Assembly (NCBI GenBank): GCA_046351595.1
Contig: JAXLYE010000002.1
Coordinates: 992,001-1,056,000 of the forward strand
Source: JAXLYE01 sp046351595
GTDB lineage: Bacteria; Myxococcota_A; Polyangia; Palsa-1104; JAEUJZ01
Length of the DNA: 64,000 bases
Direction: 5' to 3'
The notes under the pieces are model-generated. The model had not been told where the DNA came from, did not search any database, and worked only from the letters and a program-made list of their open reading frames with translations. The position numbers and the translations under genes were made by a program. Shown here piece after piece: positions 1 to 9,354 of the stretch (position 1 is the stretch's first letter; each line of letters starts with the position of its first letter).

Positions 1-2205
1 TCGGATCTGTACTTCCGCGAGGGCAAGTGGAAGGAGCTCGAGCCGATCCTCGACATGCTCGTGCGCAAGGCGGACCGCCGCGACGCCCGCGAGCTGAACC
101 AGCTGTACTACCGGCTGGCGAAGACCGCGGACTCCCTCGGGAACCGGGACAAGGCCCTCAAGTACTTCAAGATGGCCTATGACCTGGACAGCACGTCGCT
201 GCCGACGCTGCTGGGTCGCGCGGATCTGCTGTACCGCATCGAGGACTGGGAGGGCGCGTTCAAGCTGTACCAGACGGTGCTCGTCCAGCACCGCGAGGCG
301 CAGCGCGACAGCGAAGTCGTCGACATCTTCTATCGCCTCGGCATCATCAAGCTGCGCCAGGGCGAGAAGAAGAAGGCGCTGAACATGTTCGAGAAGGCGC
401 TGGAGATCGACCCGAACCACCGGCCGACGCTCCTCGCCGTCATCGAGATGCAGACCGCCCAGAACGACTGGGAGGCGGTCATCAACGCCAAGCGCGCGCT
501 GCTACCGGTCTCGGATGCGGAGGAGCGGTTCAAGCTCAACTCCGAGATGGCCGAGATGTACGCCGACAAGCTGCAGCAGTTCCCGAAGGCGATCCAGGCG
601 TACCTCGACGCGCTCGACAACAAGGCGGATCACATCCCGACGCTGCACAAGGTCCTGGAGCTCTACACCAAGACCGAGCAGTGGAAAAAGGCGATCGAGA
701 TCCTGCAGAAGCTCGCGCAGCTTGAGCACGAGCCGCTGCGCCGCGGCAAGTTCTACTACACCGCGGCCGTCATCTTCCGCGACGCGCTCAAGGCGACGGA
801 CGAGTCGATCGAGCAGTTCAACCTGGCGCTCGACTCGTACTTCGAGAAGCCGGAGAACATCCCGAGCGGACGCTTCCAGGAGTACCTGAAGCCGTTCGAG
901 GCGATCGACAAGATCTGCACGAACCGCAAGGACTGGAAGGCGCAGGAGCGCAACTACCGGAAGATGATCAAGCGCATGCCCAAGACCGGGCAGGAGCAGG
1001 TCACGGTCGCGCTGTGGCACGCCCTCGGCGAGATCTACCGGTCGCGCCTCAAGGACATCAACGCCGCCATCCAGACCTTCGAGGTGGCGGTCGGTCTCGA
1101 GCCGGAGAACCTGAAGCGGCGCGAGATCCTCGGAGAGCTGTACATCGTCGGCGGTCCGGACTTCCTCGACAAGGCGGTGAAGGAACAGATGTTCCTCATC
1201 GAGAAGGACCCGTACCGCATCGACTCGTACAAGGCGCTGCGTCGCATCTACATGGACTCGCGCCAGTACGACAAGGCGTGGTGCATGTGCGCGGCGCTGA
1301 CGTACCTGCAGCGCGCCGACGCCGACGAGCAGCAGTTCTACGAGCAGTACAAGTCGAAGGGCCTGGTGCGCGCGAAGTCTCGTCTCACCGACGAGATGTG
1401 GGCCAAGTACGTGTACCACCCGGACGAGGATCGCTTCATCGGCGCCATCTTCGCCGCGGCGTACATGGCCGTCGGCATGATGAAGAGCGCGGAGCACAAG
1501 CAGTACGGCCTGAAGCGGAAGGAGAAGCGCGATCTCGCATCGGATCAGGCGCTGTTCAGCAAGGTGTTCACCTACGTGATCCAGGTGCTGAACGTGCCCG
1601 CGAACATCGAGATCTTCTTCCGTCCCGATCAGCCGGGCGAGCTGCAGGTCGCCAACGCTCGCGAGAAGAACATCTTCATCCCCTCGATCGTCGTCGGGCA
1701 GGGGATGCTCGCGGGCCGCAGCGACAAGGATCTGGCGTTCCCGATCGCGGTCTTCTTGACGAAGATGCGGCCGGAGCACTACCTGCGGCAGATCCTCGCC
1801 AGCAACACCGAGCTCTCCGTCGCGATCCAGGCGGCAATCCGGCTGGCGCGGCCCGACTTCGGGGTGCAGCCGCAGCACGCGCAGCTGGTCGAGCAGTACA
1901 TGACCGCGATGTCGCCGCACCTGCCGTTCGCGGCGCGCGAGCACCTGGGCATGGTGGTGCAGAAGTTCATCGCCACCAAGGCGCAGCTCGACATGGCGAA
2001 GTGGGCGCAGGCGGTGGACCTGACCTCGCACCGCTCGGGCCTGATCATCTCCAACGACCTCGCGCTCGCCGCGCGGTTCATCGGCCAGGAGCCGACGACC
2101 GTCGGGGGCATGGTGCCGAAGGACAAGATCAAGGAGCTCATCATGTACGCCATCTCGCCGCAGTACTTCGAGCTGCGGCAGGCGCTGGGCATCGCCATCG
2201 GCTAG
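1..2205 (+). CDS. TPR-repeat protein with M48-like C-terminal region (5' end outside window)
   Basis: The frame is open from base 1, so the true start lies upstream; 734 residues are visible. Roughly the first 430 residues are helical repeats of TPR type (for example the stretch around KALNMFEKALEIDPN), suggesting a protein-protein interaction scaffold. The last 250 residues form a separate domain with a segment around IVVGQGMLAGRSDKDLAFPIA that resembles the region before the zinc helix of M48 peptidases, but the HExxH motif is absent (FLTKM lies there). I infer a non-catalytic scaffold; the specific function is unknown. No signal peptide can be judged because the N-terminus is missing. A strong terminator follows 60 bp after the stop. 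Confidence 0.85.
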   Translation, partial: SDLYFREGKWKELEPILDMLVRKADRRDARELNQLYYRLAKTADSLGNRDKALKYFKMAYDLDSTSLPTLLGRADLLYRIEDWEGAFKLYQTVLVQHREAQRDSEVVDIFYRLGIIKLRQGEKKKALNMFEKALEIDPNHRPTLLAVIEMQTAQNDWEAVINAKRALLPVSDAEERFKLNSEMAEMYADKLQQFPKAIQAYLDALDNKADHIPTLHKVLELYTKTEQWKKAIEILQKLAQLEHEPLRRGKFYYTAAVIFRDALKATDESIEQFNLALDSYFEKPENIPSGRFQEYLKPFEAIDKICTNRKDWKAQERNYRKMIKRMPKTGQEQVTVALWHALGEIYRSRLKDINAAIQTFEVAVGLEPENLKRREILGELYIVGGPDFLDKAVKEQMFLIEKDPYRIDSYKALRRIYMDSRQYDKAWCMCAALTYLQRADADEQQFYEQYKSKGLVRAKSRLTDEMWAKYVYHPDEDRFIGAIFAAAYMAVGMMKSAEHKQYGLKRKEKRDLASDQALFSKVFTYVIQVLNVPANIEIFFRPDQPGELQVANAREKNIFIPSIVVGQGMLAGRSDKDLAFPIAVFLTKMRPEHYLRQILASNTELSVAIQAAIRLARPDFGVQPQHAQLVEQYMTAMSPHLPFAAREHLGMVVQKFIATKAQLDMAKWAQAVDLTSHRSGLIISNDLALAARFIGQEPTTVGGMVPKDKIKELIMYAISPQYFELRQALGIAIG

Positions 2206-2266
2206 CGCGTGACCCGGGCGGAGTGACTGCCCGCCACGCAGCAGTCCTGCACCGGTAGGAACGCGA

Positions 2267-2298
2267 CCCTGGCTCGGAAACGAGCCGGGGTTTTTTTT
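2267..2298 (+). terminator. Rho-independent terminator after the TPR gene
   Basis: A 10-bp stem (2267-2276 with 2281-2290, one G-T pair) closed by a GAAA tetraloop is followed directly by eight T residues. This is a textbook intrinsic terminator and separates the TPR gene from the HyuA-like gene downstream. Confidence 0.95.
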
Positions 2299-2377
2299 CG
2301 CCCGCGATCGGCCGTCCGCGCGCCGCAGCCCGGGAAAGTCCCCCTCGGCCCGCGGCGTTTTCAGTAAAGTCCGCCGC

Positions 2378-4417
2378 ATGAGCGACCCGGTCCCCGTCCG
2401 CATCGGCATCGACCTCGGCAGCCGCCACGCCGCCATCGTCGTGCAGCCGCCGCTCGGTGCGCTGCGCAGCGAGCTCGTGCGCCTCCCCGACGCCGGCGGC
2501 GACGTCCCCGGATCCGACCCCGCGGCCGCGACCGAGGCCGAATGCGTCTCGGCGCGCATCCAGGCGGTTGTGCAGGCGGTGCTGCGCCTGCTGCCGGGCG
2601 AGAGCGCGGTCGCGCCGCGCGAGCTGACCGTGGTGTCGTCGAGCCCCGCGCGCTCGGTGCACCGCGGCGACGGCGGCCCGACGGCGCTCCTGCTGACCGA
2701 GGGCTTCACCGATCTCTTGCGGCCCGAGCTCGGCCTGCTGGCCGCGGAGCCGGCGCTGAGCCGGGCCGTGCGCTGCCTCGGCGTGCCGGCGCGCACCGGC
2801 GCGGACGGCGCCATCGTCCGGCCGCTCGTCGCCGCCGACCTCGACGCGCTGCGCGAGCGGCTGCGCGAGCTCGGGGTCACGTCCGCGGCCGTGGCGCTTC
2901 TGCACAGCACGCGCGAGCCGCGCCACGAGCAGGCCCTGGGTCAGGCGCTGGCGCGGCTCGGCCTGTACGTCGCGCTGTCCTCCGAGGTGCTGGCGCAGCC
3001 GCACGAGCTGCCGCGCGCGGCGGCGGCGCTGCTCGATGCCTACGTGGCGCCGCGCCTGCACGCCGAGCTCGCGGGGCTGCGCGCCGGCCTCAGCGCCTCG
3101 CGCCTGCGCTCGGTCCTGGCCGACGGCACCGTGCGCAGCGATGCGCGGCCCCTGCGCTGCCTGCGCGGCGAGTCCGCGGCCGGTCTGCTCGGTGCGCAGC
3201 GCGTGGCCTCGGCGCACGAGCTCGGGCGCTGGATCGGCCTGGGCAGCGGCGCCGAGCTGGTGACGGCCGCGCTGTACGACACCGGCTTCGAGCGCTCGCT
3301 GCGCGCCGAGATCGGCGGCCTGCCGCTGGTCGCGCCCAGCCTGCTGATGGCGACGCGGCGCTGCGGCGCCGAGGTGACGCTCGGCTCGAGCGGACCGAGC
3401 GGCCCGGGCAACGGCGCGGCCAGTGAATCGGGCACGAACGGCGACGGCTGCCTGCTCGACGCGGCGCAGCAGCTCGGCCGCTTGCCGGCGGAGCTCGGCC
3501 GCTCGCGCCGCCCGCTGGAGCGCGCCGCGGCCGAGCGGCTGTGGGAGCAGTCCGTCGTCGCCCACACCGCGGTGGTGCGTGAGGTGACGATCGAGCGCGG
3601 CCACGACCCCGCGGAGCACACGCTGGTCTGTTACGGCGGCACCGGCCCGCTGCTCGGCGCCGCGGTGGCCGAGCGCCTGGGGGTGACCCGCATCCTCGTG
3701 CCGCCGGTGCCGAGCCGGCTGGGGGCGCTCGGGGCGCTGTGCGCGCAGCTCGGTCGCGAGCGCGTGCGCTGGCTGTCCGTCGAGGCCTCGGGCGCGCAGC
3801 AGAGCGGCCTCCTGGAGAGCACGGTGCGCGCGCTCAGCGACGAGCTGCAGCGCGACCTGCGGGCCGAGGGCATCACCAGCGCGCTGCCCGGCGGCGGCCT
3901 GTTCTGGAGCGCCGACCTGCGCTACCAGGGCCAGGCGCACGAGCTGTCGCTGCCCGGCATCGGCGAGGGCGGCCCGGCGCAGGACGGCACCACCGACCTC
4001 GTCGTCCGCTTCCACCAGGAGCACCAGCGCCGCTACGGCTTCACCCTGGGCGAGCGGCCGATCGAGCTGGTGGCGGTGCGCGTGCGCTGCGCGGTCTCGG
4101 TCCCGGCGCCGGCCGCCTCGCACCTCGCCGGGCTCTACGGGCCGGCGGATCCGCGCGCGTTCGTGACCGGCGAGCGCTCGGCGGAGGCCGCGGGCGGAGC
4201 CGCTGGTGACGCCCGCCTCGGTGTCCAGCGGGACGCCTCGCCCTCGCGACCGCCGCCTTCGGCCACCGAGCTCTTGACCCTGCAGCGCCAGCAGCTGCAG
4301 CCCGGGGGCGCGCTCGCGGGGCCGCTGCTCGTCGTCGAGCCGGGCGTGACCACGTACGTGCCGCCGGGCTGGCGCGTCACCCAGAGCGAGCTCGGCGCGC
4401 TGTGGCTGCAGGCCTGA
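2378..4417 (+). CDS. Degenerate hydantoinase A / oxoprolinase (HyuA)-like protein
   Basis: The 679-residue protein has the overall layout of HyuA/oxoprolinase ATP-dependent amidohydrolases: an N-terminal actin-like start (RIGIDLGSRHAA), a central segment with YGGTGPLLGAAVAERLGV and VPPVPSRLGALGAL, and a C-terminal RRYGFTLGERPIELVAVRVR block. The nucleotide-binding motifs are eroded. The usual GGTFTD after GIDVG reads GSRHAA, the DMGGTSTD block reads GLGSGAELVT, and the GAGGGS segment is missing. It may therefore be a non-catalytic paralog; this is inference. No HyuB partner is adjacent. The ATG is preceded by only a weak ribosome-binding site. The family assignment is fairly safe, the activity is not. 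Confidence 0.75.
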   Translation: MSDPVPVRIGIDLGSRHAAIVVQPPLGALRSELVRLPDAGGDVPGSDPAAATEAECVSARIQAVVQAVLRLLPGESAVAPRELTVVSSSPARSVHRGDGGPTALLLTEGFTDLLRPELGLLAAEPALSRAVRCLGVPARTGADGAIVRPLVAADLDALRERLRELGVTSAAVALLHSTREPRHEQALGQALARLGLYVALSSEVLAQPHELPRAAAALLDAYVAPRLHAELAGLRAGLSASRLRSVLADGTVRSDARPLRCLRGESAAGLLGAQRVASAHELGRWIGLGSGAELVTAALYDTGFERSLRAEIGGLPLVAPSLLMATRRCGAEVTLGSSGPSGPGNGAASESGTNGDGCLLDAAQQLGRLPAELGRSRRPLERAAAERLWEQSVVAHTAVVREVTIERGHDPAEHTLVCYGGTGPLLGAAVAERLGVTRILVPPVPSRLGALGALCAQLGRERVRWLSVEASGAQQSGLLESTVRALSDELQRDLRAEGITSALPGGGLFWSADLRYQGQAHELSLPGIGEGGPAQDGTTDLVVRFHQEHQRRYGFTLGERPIELVAVRVRCAVSVPAPAASHLAGLYGPADPRAFVTGERSAEAAGGAAGDARLGVQRDASPSRPPPSATELLTLQRQQLQPGGALAGPLLVVEPGVTTYVPPGWRVTQSELGALWLQA

Positions 4418-4634
4418 GCATCCGGCTGCCTTCAGCCAAATCCGTCGCGGGTTTTTCAGGACCCGAAGGGCCGGGTGTTCGCCTGGTCTTGGTCGACTGA
4501 CGCGGCGATTTGAGAATCAGCCCGCCGGGTCGTTTTGATAAGATGAGGGAGGGCTGGCCGGAAGCGCGCCAGCGACCCGCCCGCAAACCCCGGCCGGACC
4601 CTTGTCGCGGCCGCCCACAGCACACAGAGCCCGC

Positions 4635-5651
4635 ATGAACGCCGTCGTCGTTGGAGCCGGAAGCTGGGGCACCGCCCTCGCGTGTGTGCTCTGCCAGGGG
4701 CCGCACCGCGTCACCCTGTGGGGCCGTGACCGCGCGCAGCTCGACGAGATCAGCGCGCACCACGAGAACCGTCGCTACCTGCCCGGCCTGCGCCTGCCCG
4801 AGTCGCTGCTGACCGCGTCCGACCTCGGCGCCGCGCTGGCCGCGCTGCCGAGCGATGAGCCGTCGCTGGTCGTCTCGGTGGTGCCGTCGCACACGACGCG
4901 ACAGGTGCTGGGCGAGGTGGCGCACCGCATCCCGCCGCTCGCGTACATCGTCACCGCCAGCAAGGGCATCGAGATCGATACCCTAAAGACCCAGATCGAG
5001 GTGCTGCGCGAGATCCTGCCGGCGCCGCTCGCCGCCCGCTCGGCCGTGCTCTCGGGCCCGAGCTTCGCGCGCGAGACCATCGAGGGCCAGCCGACCGCGG
5101 TGGTCGCCGCCGCGACGGACCGCTCGGTGGCCGAGGCGACGCAGCGCGCCTTTCAGTGCGGCACCTTCCGCGTCTACACCTCGGACGACGTCGTCGGCGT
5201 CGAGATCGGCGGCGCGGTCAAGAACGTCATCGCCCTGGCCTGCGGCATGGCCGACGGGCTGGGCTTCGGTCACAACACCCGCGCCGCCGTGATCACGCGC
5301 GGCCTCGCCGAGATCTCGCGCCTGGGCGTGCGCCTGGGCGCCAACCCGCTGACCTTCGCCGGGCTGGCGGGCCTGGGCGACCTGGTCCTCACCTGCAACG
5401 GGCCGCAGAGCCGCAACCGCACCGCCGGCCTCCTGCTCGGCCAGGGCAAGACGCTGCCCGAGGTGCTGGCCGCCATGAACCAGGTCGCCGAGGGCATCAA
5501 GACCACGCGCGCGGTGCACGAGCTCAGCGCCCGCGCCGGCATCGAGATGCCCATCAGTGCCGCGATCTACCGTGTCCTCTACGAAGGCCAGCCGGTCGGG
5601 CAGGTGATGACCGACCTGCTCGGACGCCCGCCGCGCCACGAGCTGTACTGA
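4635..5651 (+). CDS. gpsA: Glycerol-3-phosphate dehydrogenase [NAD(P)+]
   Basis: A cytosolic enzyme that reduces dihydroxyacetone phosphate to sn-glycerol-3-phosphate, the first step of phospholipid synthesis. The 338-residue protein starts with the Rossmann dinucleotide-binding loop VVVGAGSWGTALA. It carries the catalytic lysine region GGAVKNVIALACGMADGLG and the substrate-binding segment around NTRAAVITRGLAE, and its length matches the family. I chose the ATG at 4635 over an in-frame TTG at 4602 because the family begins directly at the Rossmann strand. The spacer from 4418 contains an AT-rich patch (4505-4545, TTGAGA then GATAAGAT) that may be its promoter, though spacing is poor. Confidence 0.96.
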   Translation: MNAVVVGAGSWGTALACVLCQGPHRVTLWGRDRAQLDEISAHHENRRYLPGLRLPESLLTASDLGAALAALPSDEPSLVVSVVPSHTTRQVLGEVAHRIPPLAYIVTASKGIEIDTLKTQIEVLREILPAPLAARSAVLSGPSFARETIEGQPTAVVAAATDRSVAEATQRAFQCGTFRVYTSDDVVGVEIGGAVKNVIALACGMADGLGFGHNTRAAVITRGLAEISRLGVRLGANPLTFAGLAGLGDLVLTCNGPQSRNRTAGLLLGQGKTLPEVLAAMNQVAEGIKTTRAVHELSARAGIEMPISAAIYRVLYEGQPVGQVMTDLLGRPPRHELY

Positions 5652-5694
5652 CCGGCGCGCCCGAACTCCGCGACCCCCGTACGAAGAGTGCACC

Positions 5695-6366
5695 ATGGGA
5701 AACAACGAGCGCACCAAACTGTCCTGGCGTGAGATCGACAAGGCGCGCGACGGCAGCGGCCGTCCGAACCGCGCCGCCGCCTCCTCGGGCCGACCGGCCG
5801 GTCGCAGCGAGGAGGACCAGCGGCAGAAGCAGTACCGCGCCGCGCTCGAGGCTGCCTTCGAGAAGGGCGAGCTCGGCAAGCTGGCCGAGAAGCTGAACGT
5901 CGTGCGCGGCATCAGCGAGGAGCCGGCGCGCCCGGCCCCGGTCGTGGCGACGCCGGTAGCACCGAGCACGCCGAATGCTGCCGAGGCCGCGGAGGGCGCC
6001 GCGGCGGCAGGCGGCGACGAGGCCGCGGGCGCGCGCGGGGGCAAGAAGAAGCCCGGCGAGGACAAGGCGACGCTGCTCCGCAAGTTCCTCGAGGCCTCGA
6101 CGCAGAAGGACATCAGCCGCAACGCCGAGCGGTACCTGGCGCGCTTCCCGCTGCCCGACGACCACGAGTTCCTCGAGCAGCTGCTCGAGCACGAGAAGGA
6201 GGCGCGGGTGCGCGAGGCGCTGACGCGGATCAGCGAGCTCTTGGACCGCCGCCACATGCCCAAGCGCACGCGCGCCCTCATCGGCAAGCTGCGCTACCTG
6301 ACCGAAACCTCGTCGAGCGACGAGCTGCGCGAGCGCGCCGGCAGTCTGCTGCAGCGGATCAAGTAG
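5695..6366 (+). CDS. Conserved-looking hypothetical protein, charged and helical
   Basis: A 223-residue soluble protein without signal peptide or membrane segment, starting 43 bp after gpsA and probably co-transcribed with it. The N-terminus is polar (TKLSWREIDKARDGS), the middle is Ala/Pro/Glu-rich low complexity (about residues 75-115), and the C-terminal 100 residues are predicted helical, with repeated acidic/basic heptads (KFLEASTQKDISRNAERYLARF, then HEFLEQLLEHEKEARVREAL). No enzyme motif is visible and I do not recognise a named family. The compositional profile and codon use match the neighbours, so I regard it as a real gene of unknown function. Confidence 0.75.
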   Translation: MGNNERTKLSWREIDKARDGSGRPNRAAASSGRPAGRSEEDQRQKQYRAALEAAFEKGELGKLAEKLNVVRGISEEPARPAPVVATPVAPSTPNAAEAAEGAAAAGGDEAAGARGGKKKPGEDKATLLRKFLEASTQKDISRNAERYLARFPLPDDHEFLEQLLEHEKEARVREALTRISELLDRRHMPKRTRALIGKLRYLTETSSSDELRERAGSLLQRIK

Positions 6367-6384
6367 GCCCGGCCGCTCCCGCCC

Positions 6385-8316
6385 TCAGCTCGACCCGAGC
6401 CGCCCGCCCGCCGCCTGCAGCAGCGCCAGTGCCGCGGCACCGAGGTGGCCGACGGTGTGCGAGATCGCGTCGTTGACCCAGCTCGCCGACGCCCTGAGCA
6501 GAGGCTGCGGCCACAGCCCCAGCGCGACCGCGAGGGCCAGCGCCACCAGCCGCGGCGCCAGCGGCGCGCTCGGGCCGCTCGGGCGTGCCGGCGGGCGCGG
6601 CGCCTGGTCGAGGGCGCGCCGCGCTGCCTGCCCGATCGAAAGCAGCCACAGCGCCAGAAGCGCCGCCGTCGCCAGCCGCTGTGTCGGCGCGGTCCCGACT
6701 ATCAGCAGCAGCTGCGCCGGGAAGCCGAGCAGGCCGGGCGCGCCCAGCACGAGCAGCAGGGTGCCGCGCTCGAGCAGGCGCTCGCTCCGGGTCGCCGCGC
6801 CGCCGGTCGGGCCCAGGCCGAGCAGCAGCGCACCGAGCGCGAAGCGCCACAGGCCCAGCAGCGCCGCGTGCAGCCCCGCCTGCGTGCCCGCGGACAGGCC
6901 GAGCGCCGTCGCCGCGAGCTGCGCCACGAGCAGCGAAGCGAGCAGCCCCGGCCCGCTCGGCGCCCGCAGCGCGCGCAGGGCACCGACCCCGGCACCCAGC
7001 AGGCCGAGCCCGCCGAGCCACGGCAGCAGCGCGCGCGCCGCGTGCGGGAACAGGCCGCCGCCCAGCCGCACGCTCGCGTACAGCGCCAGCACAGCGAGCG
7101 GCACCGCGACCAGCAGCCGCTGCCCGGAAGGCGCCGCGACGGCGAGCAGCGCCAGCAGCGGCAGCAGCGCAGCCCCCTGCAGCGCGAGCCACAGCATCCG
7201 GTCCATCGCCAGCCCGAGCAGCCGCTGATCGCCGAAGAAGTTCTGGTAGCACAGCTTGATCACATCGCCGCTGTGCGCGACGAAGGTCCCGTCGACCAGC
7301 GCCGTCGGCAGCGAGCGCGCCCGGGCCAGCGCCAGCGCCGTGACGAGCAGCCCGAGCGCCGCCGCCAGCAGCAGCCCGAGCGCGTGCGCGCCGCGCGGCC
7401 GGGGGCGCTGGAAGAGTCCGAGCTCGCCGCTCGCCCCGAGCAGCGCCAGCAGCCAGCCCGTGGCCAGCAGCGCGACGTCGAGCGCCCCGAGCGCGAGCAG
7501 CGTGCCGCCGAGGAGCAGCAGCCGCCACGCCGCGGACCGCCGCTGTGGGTCGGTACGGCGCGGGCGCGCGGCGAGCACGCCCCACAGCGCCACCAGCACC
7601 CCTAGCGGCAGCGACAGGCCGTCGAAGCCGACGAAGTACTCCAGCAAGAGCTCGGCCGACAGGACGCGGTGCGCCAGCTGCTGGATGCCGTAGCCGCCGT
7701 CGCGAGCCGTGAGCTCGGGCTGGAAGCCGCGCGCGAGCCAGGCCGCCGCGACGGCCGGTGCCGCGAGCGCGAGCCGGACCAGCCAGGCCGCGGCCCGGGT
7801 CCGCCGGCGCCCCCACGGACCCCGGGCGCCCAGCCCCGCGAGCAGCAGCGCACCGACGAGCGGCGGCACGAACAGGCCGAGCGCCGCCGCGGTGCCGCCG
7901 ACGCGCAGCGGCAGCCCGAGGACGCGGTCCGGCTCGTCGGTGCGCGGGTCGTCGTGGCCGCGCGGATCGTCGGACAGGACGAGCAGCGCGCCGGTGGCGT
8001 CGCGCGGCAGCCGCCCCGGCGTGTAGCGCACCACCACCTGCACCTCGGCGCCCGGCAAGAGCTCGGTCGGGCCCGGGCTCTCGACGTGGAAGCCGCTCGA
8101 GTCCGGGCTGAGGAAGACGCCGGCGAGGTGCAGCGGCGAGTCGCCGACGTTGCGGACGGCGACGGCGCGCTCGCTCGGGCGCGGGTCCGCGACGGCGAAG
8201 GTGAGCTCGGGCGGCTCGAAGGCGATCCGCGGCGCGGCGGCGGCGGGCGCGCTCACCAGCAGCAGCCAGCACAAGGCGAGCAGGGGCAGGGCGGGGCGGC
8301 GCACGCGGGACCTCAC
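6385..8316 (-). CDS. NuoM-like membrane protein with exported Ig-like N-terminal domain
   Basis: The 643-residue protein starts at a GTG that overlaps the upstream stop (GTGA), so translation is coupled to the preceding gene. Residues 5-28 form a signal peptide ending APAAAA. Residues 30-140 form a beta-rich domain resembling choice-of-anchor/ASPM-SPD2-Hydin (Ig-like) domains (VAVRNVGDSPLHLAGV, VVVRYTPGRLP). The remainder is about 12 hydrophobic segments. The part around FDGLSLPLGVLVAL (231-244) and the LGALDVALLATGWLLALLG segment (276-294) parallel NuoM/Mrp antiporter subunits, but the invariant TM5 glutamate of FWE is Leu289 and the channel lysines are not visible. I infer a degenerate antiporter-like subunit; it ends tail-to-tail with the 5695 gene. 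Confidence 0.7.
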   Translation of the reverse strand: MRSRVRRPALPLLALCWLLLVSAPAAAAPRIAFEPPELTFAVADPRPSERAVAVRNVGDSPLHLAGVFLSPDSSGFHVESPGPTELLPGAEVQVVVRYTPGRLPRDATGALLVLSDDPRGHDDPRTDEPDRVLGLPLRVGGTAAALGLFVPPLVGALLLAGLGARGPWGRRRTRAAAWLVRLALAAPAVAAAWLARGFQPELTARDGGYGIQQLAHRVLSAELLLEYFVGFDGLSLPLGVLVALWGVLAARPRRTDPQRRSAAWRLLLLGGTLLALGALDVALLATGWLLALLGASGELGLFQRPRPRGAHALGLLLAAALGLLVTALALARARSLPTALVDGTFVAHSGDVIKLCYQNFFGDQRLLGLAMDRMLWLALQGAALLPLLALLAVAAPSGQRLLVAVPLAVLALYASVRLGGGLFPHAARALLPWLGGLGLLGAGVGALRALRAPSGPGLLASLLVAQLAATALGLSAGTQAGLHAALLGLWRFALGALLLGLGPTGGAATRSERLLERGTLLLVLGAPGLLGFPAQLLLIVGTAPTQRLATAALLALWLLSIGQAARRALDQAPRPPARPSGPSAPLAPRLVALALAVALGLWPQPLLRASASWVNDAISHTVGHLGAAALALLQAAGGRLGSS

Positions 8317-9278
8317 CACAGCCCGAGCTCGGCCCACACCGCGAGCGCTACGGCGAGCGCGGTCAGGCTGCAGAGCAGGCCGGCGAGCAGACCGCTGGCC
8401 AGGCCCGCGCGCGGCGACCGACGCACCGCCCACGCCGCCGCCAGCCCCGAGGCGATCCGCAAAAGCGACGCCAGCGCCAGCAGCGCCCCGAGCACCGCCT
8501 GCAGCCGGGCCCCGAGGAAGAGCTTGTTGGCGAGCCGCTCCCGAAGGGGCCGCGCGCCGCTCGGGGTTCGCGCCATAAGCTGCGCCCGCGCCTCGCGCAG
8601 GCTCAGCGTCGGGCCGACGGTCAGCTCGGTGGTCTTGGGGCTGCCGTCGTGCTGCACCACGAGCCGCGGCAGCGGGCGCGCCGGATCCTCGTCGGGGACG
8701 AAGCGCAGCGGCGAGTGGCCGACCGCGAACGAGCCGCCCAGGCTCCAGAACCCCAGCACCGCCCACAGCAGCAGCGCCCCGTCGGCGAGGTGGCCGAGGA
8801 GGAGGGGCGCGAGGCGGCGCGTCGCCGTCCCCAGCGAAAGCGTCACCCCGACCCAGCCGAGCGCGCGCAGCAGGACATCGTCGGCGAGCAGGGCCAGCGT
8901 CGTCGCGCCGAGCAGACCGAGCAACGGCCGCGCCAGAGCCGGCTCGCGGCGCAGCACCAGCCCGGTCAGCCCGGTCAGCCCGAGCAGCGCCGCCGCCGCG
9001 CCGCGCCCGAGGACGAGCAGCCCCTCGATGCGCAGCGTCTCGACCTGCAGGTAGCGGCCGAGCGACAGCCCGAGCACCAGCGGCCGGTGCGCCTCCAGCC
9101 CGAGCAGCAGCGCCCCGTCGAGCCCGAGCAGTCCGAGCGTGAGTCCCAAGAGCGCGCGCGGCCGGATGCCCGAGGCGCCCAGCCCGGCGCTGAGCAGCGG
9201 CAGCACGAGCAGCAGCAAGAGCGGCCAGCACGGCGCGGCGAGAGGCAGGCGGGCAAGCAGGAGCTCGGGCACGGACAT
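8313..9278 (-). CDS. NuoL-like polytopic membrane protein, degenerate
   Basis: A 321-residue, Leu/Ala-rich protein with about seven membrane segments. Segment order and spacing resemble the first third of NuoL: the LLADDVLLRALGWVGVTLSL segment (131-149) lines up with the NuoL stretch that normally reads LADN...GWEGVGLCSYLL, but the key TM5 Glu is Val143. A polar loop of about 70 residues (roughly 185-255) replaces the expected next segments, and the conserved proline-rich WLPDAM helix is missing. I chose the ATG at 9278 over a GTG at 9305 since the hydrophobic part starts directly after it. Its stop overlaps the start of the NuoM-like gene, so the two probably act together in the membrane. 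Homology is tentative. Confidence 0.65.
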   Translation of the reverse strand: MSVPELLLARLPLAAPCWPLLLLLVLPLLSAGLGASGIRPRALLGLTLGLLGLDGALLLGLEAHRPLVLGLSLGRYLQVETLRIEGLLVLGRGAAAALLGLTGLTGLVLRREPALARPLLGLLGATTLALLADDVLLRALGWVGVTLSLGTATRRLAPLLLGHLADGALLLWAVLGFWSLGGSFAVGHSPLRFVPDEDPARPLPRLVVQHDGSPKTTELTVGPTLSLREARAQLMARTPSGARPLRERLANKLFLGARLQAVLGALLALASLLRIASGLAAAWAVRRSPRAGLASGLLAGLLCSLTALAVALAVWAELGLW

Positions 9279-9354
9279 GGGCAGCCGACCGCGCGCAGCG
9301 TACACCGGGCGCGGCGGTCGTGGGCGCTGGTGCTTACGGCGCGGGCAGTCGTGC

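Noticed and set aside
502..2910. Minus-strand open frame of 802 codons across the TPR gene and HyuA-like gene
   Set aside because: It crosses a strong + strand terminator and two genes, and its composition is that of an antisense shadow.
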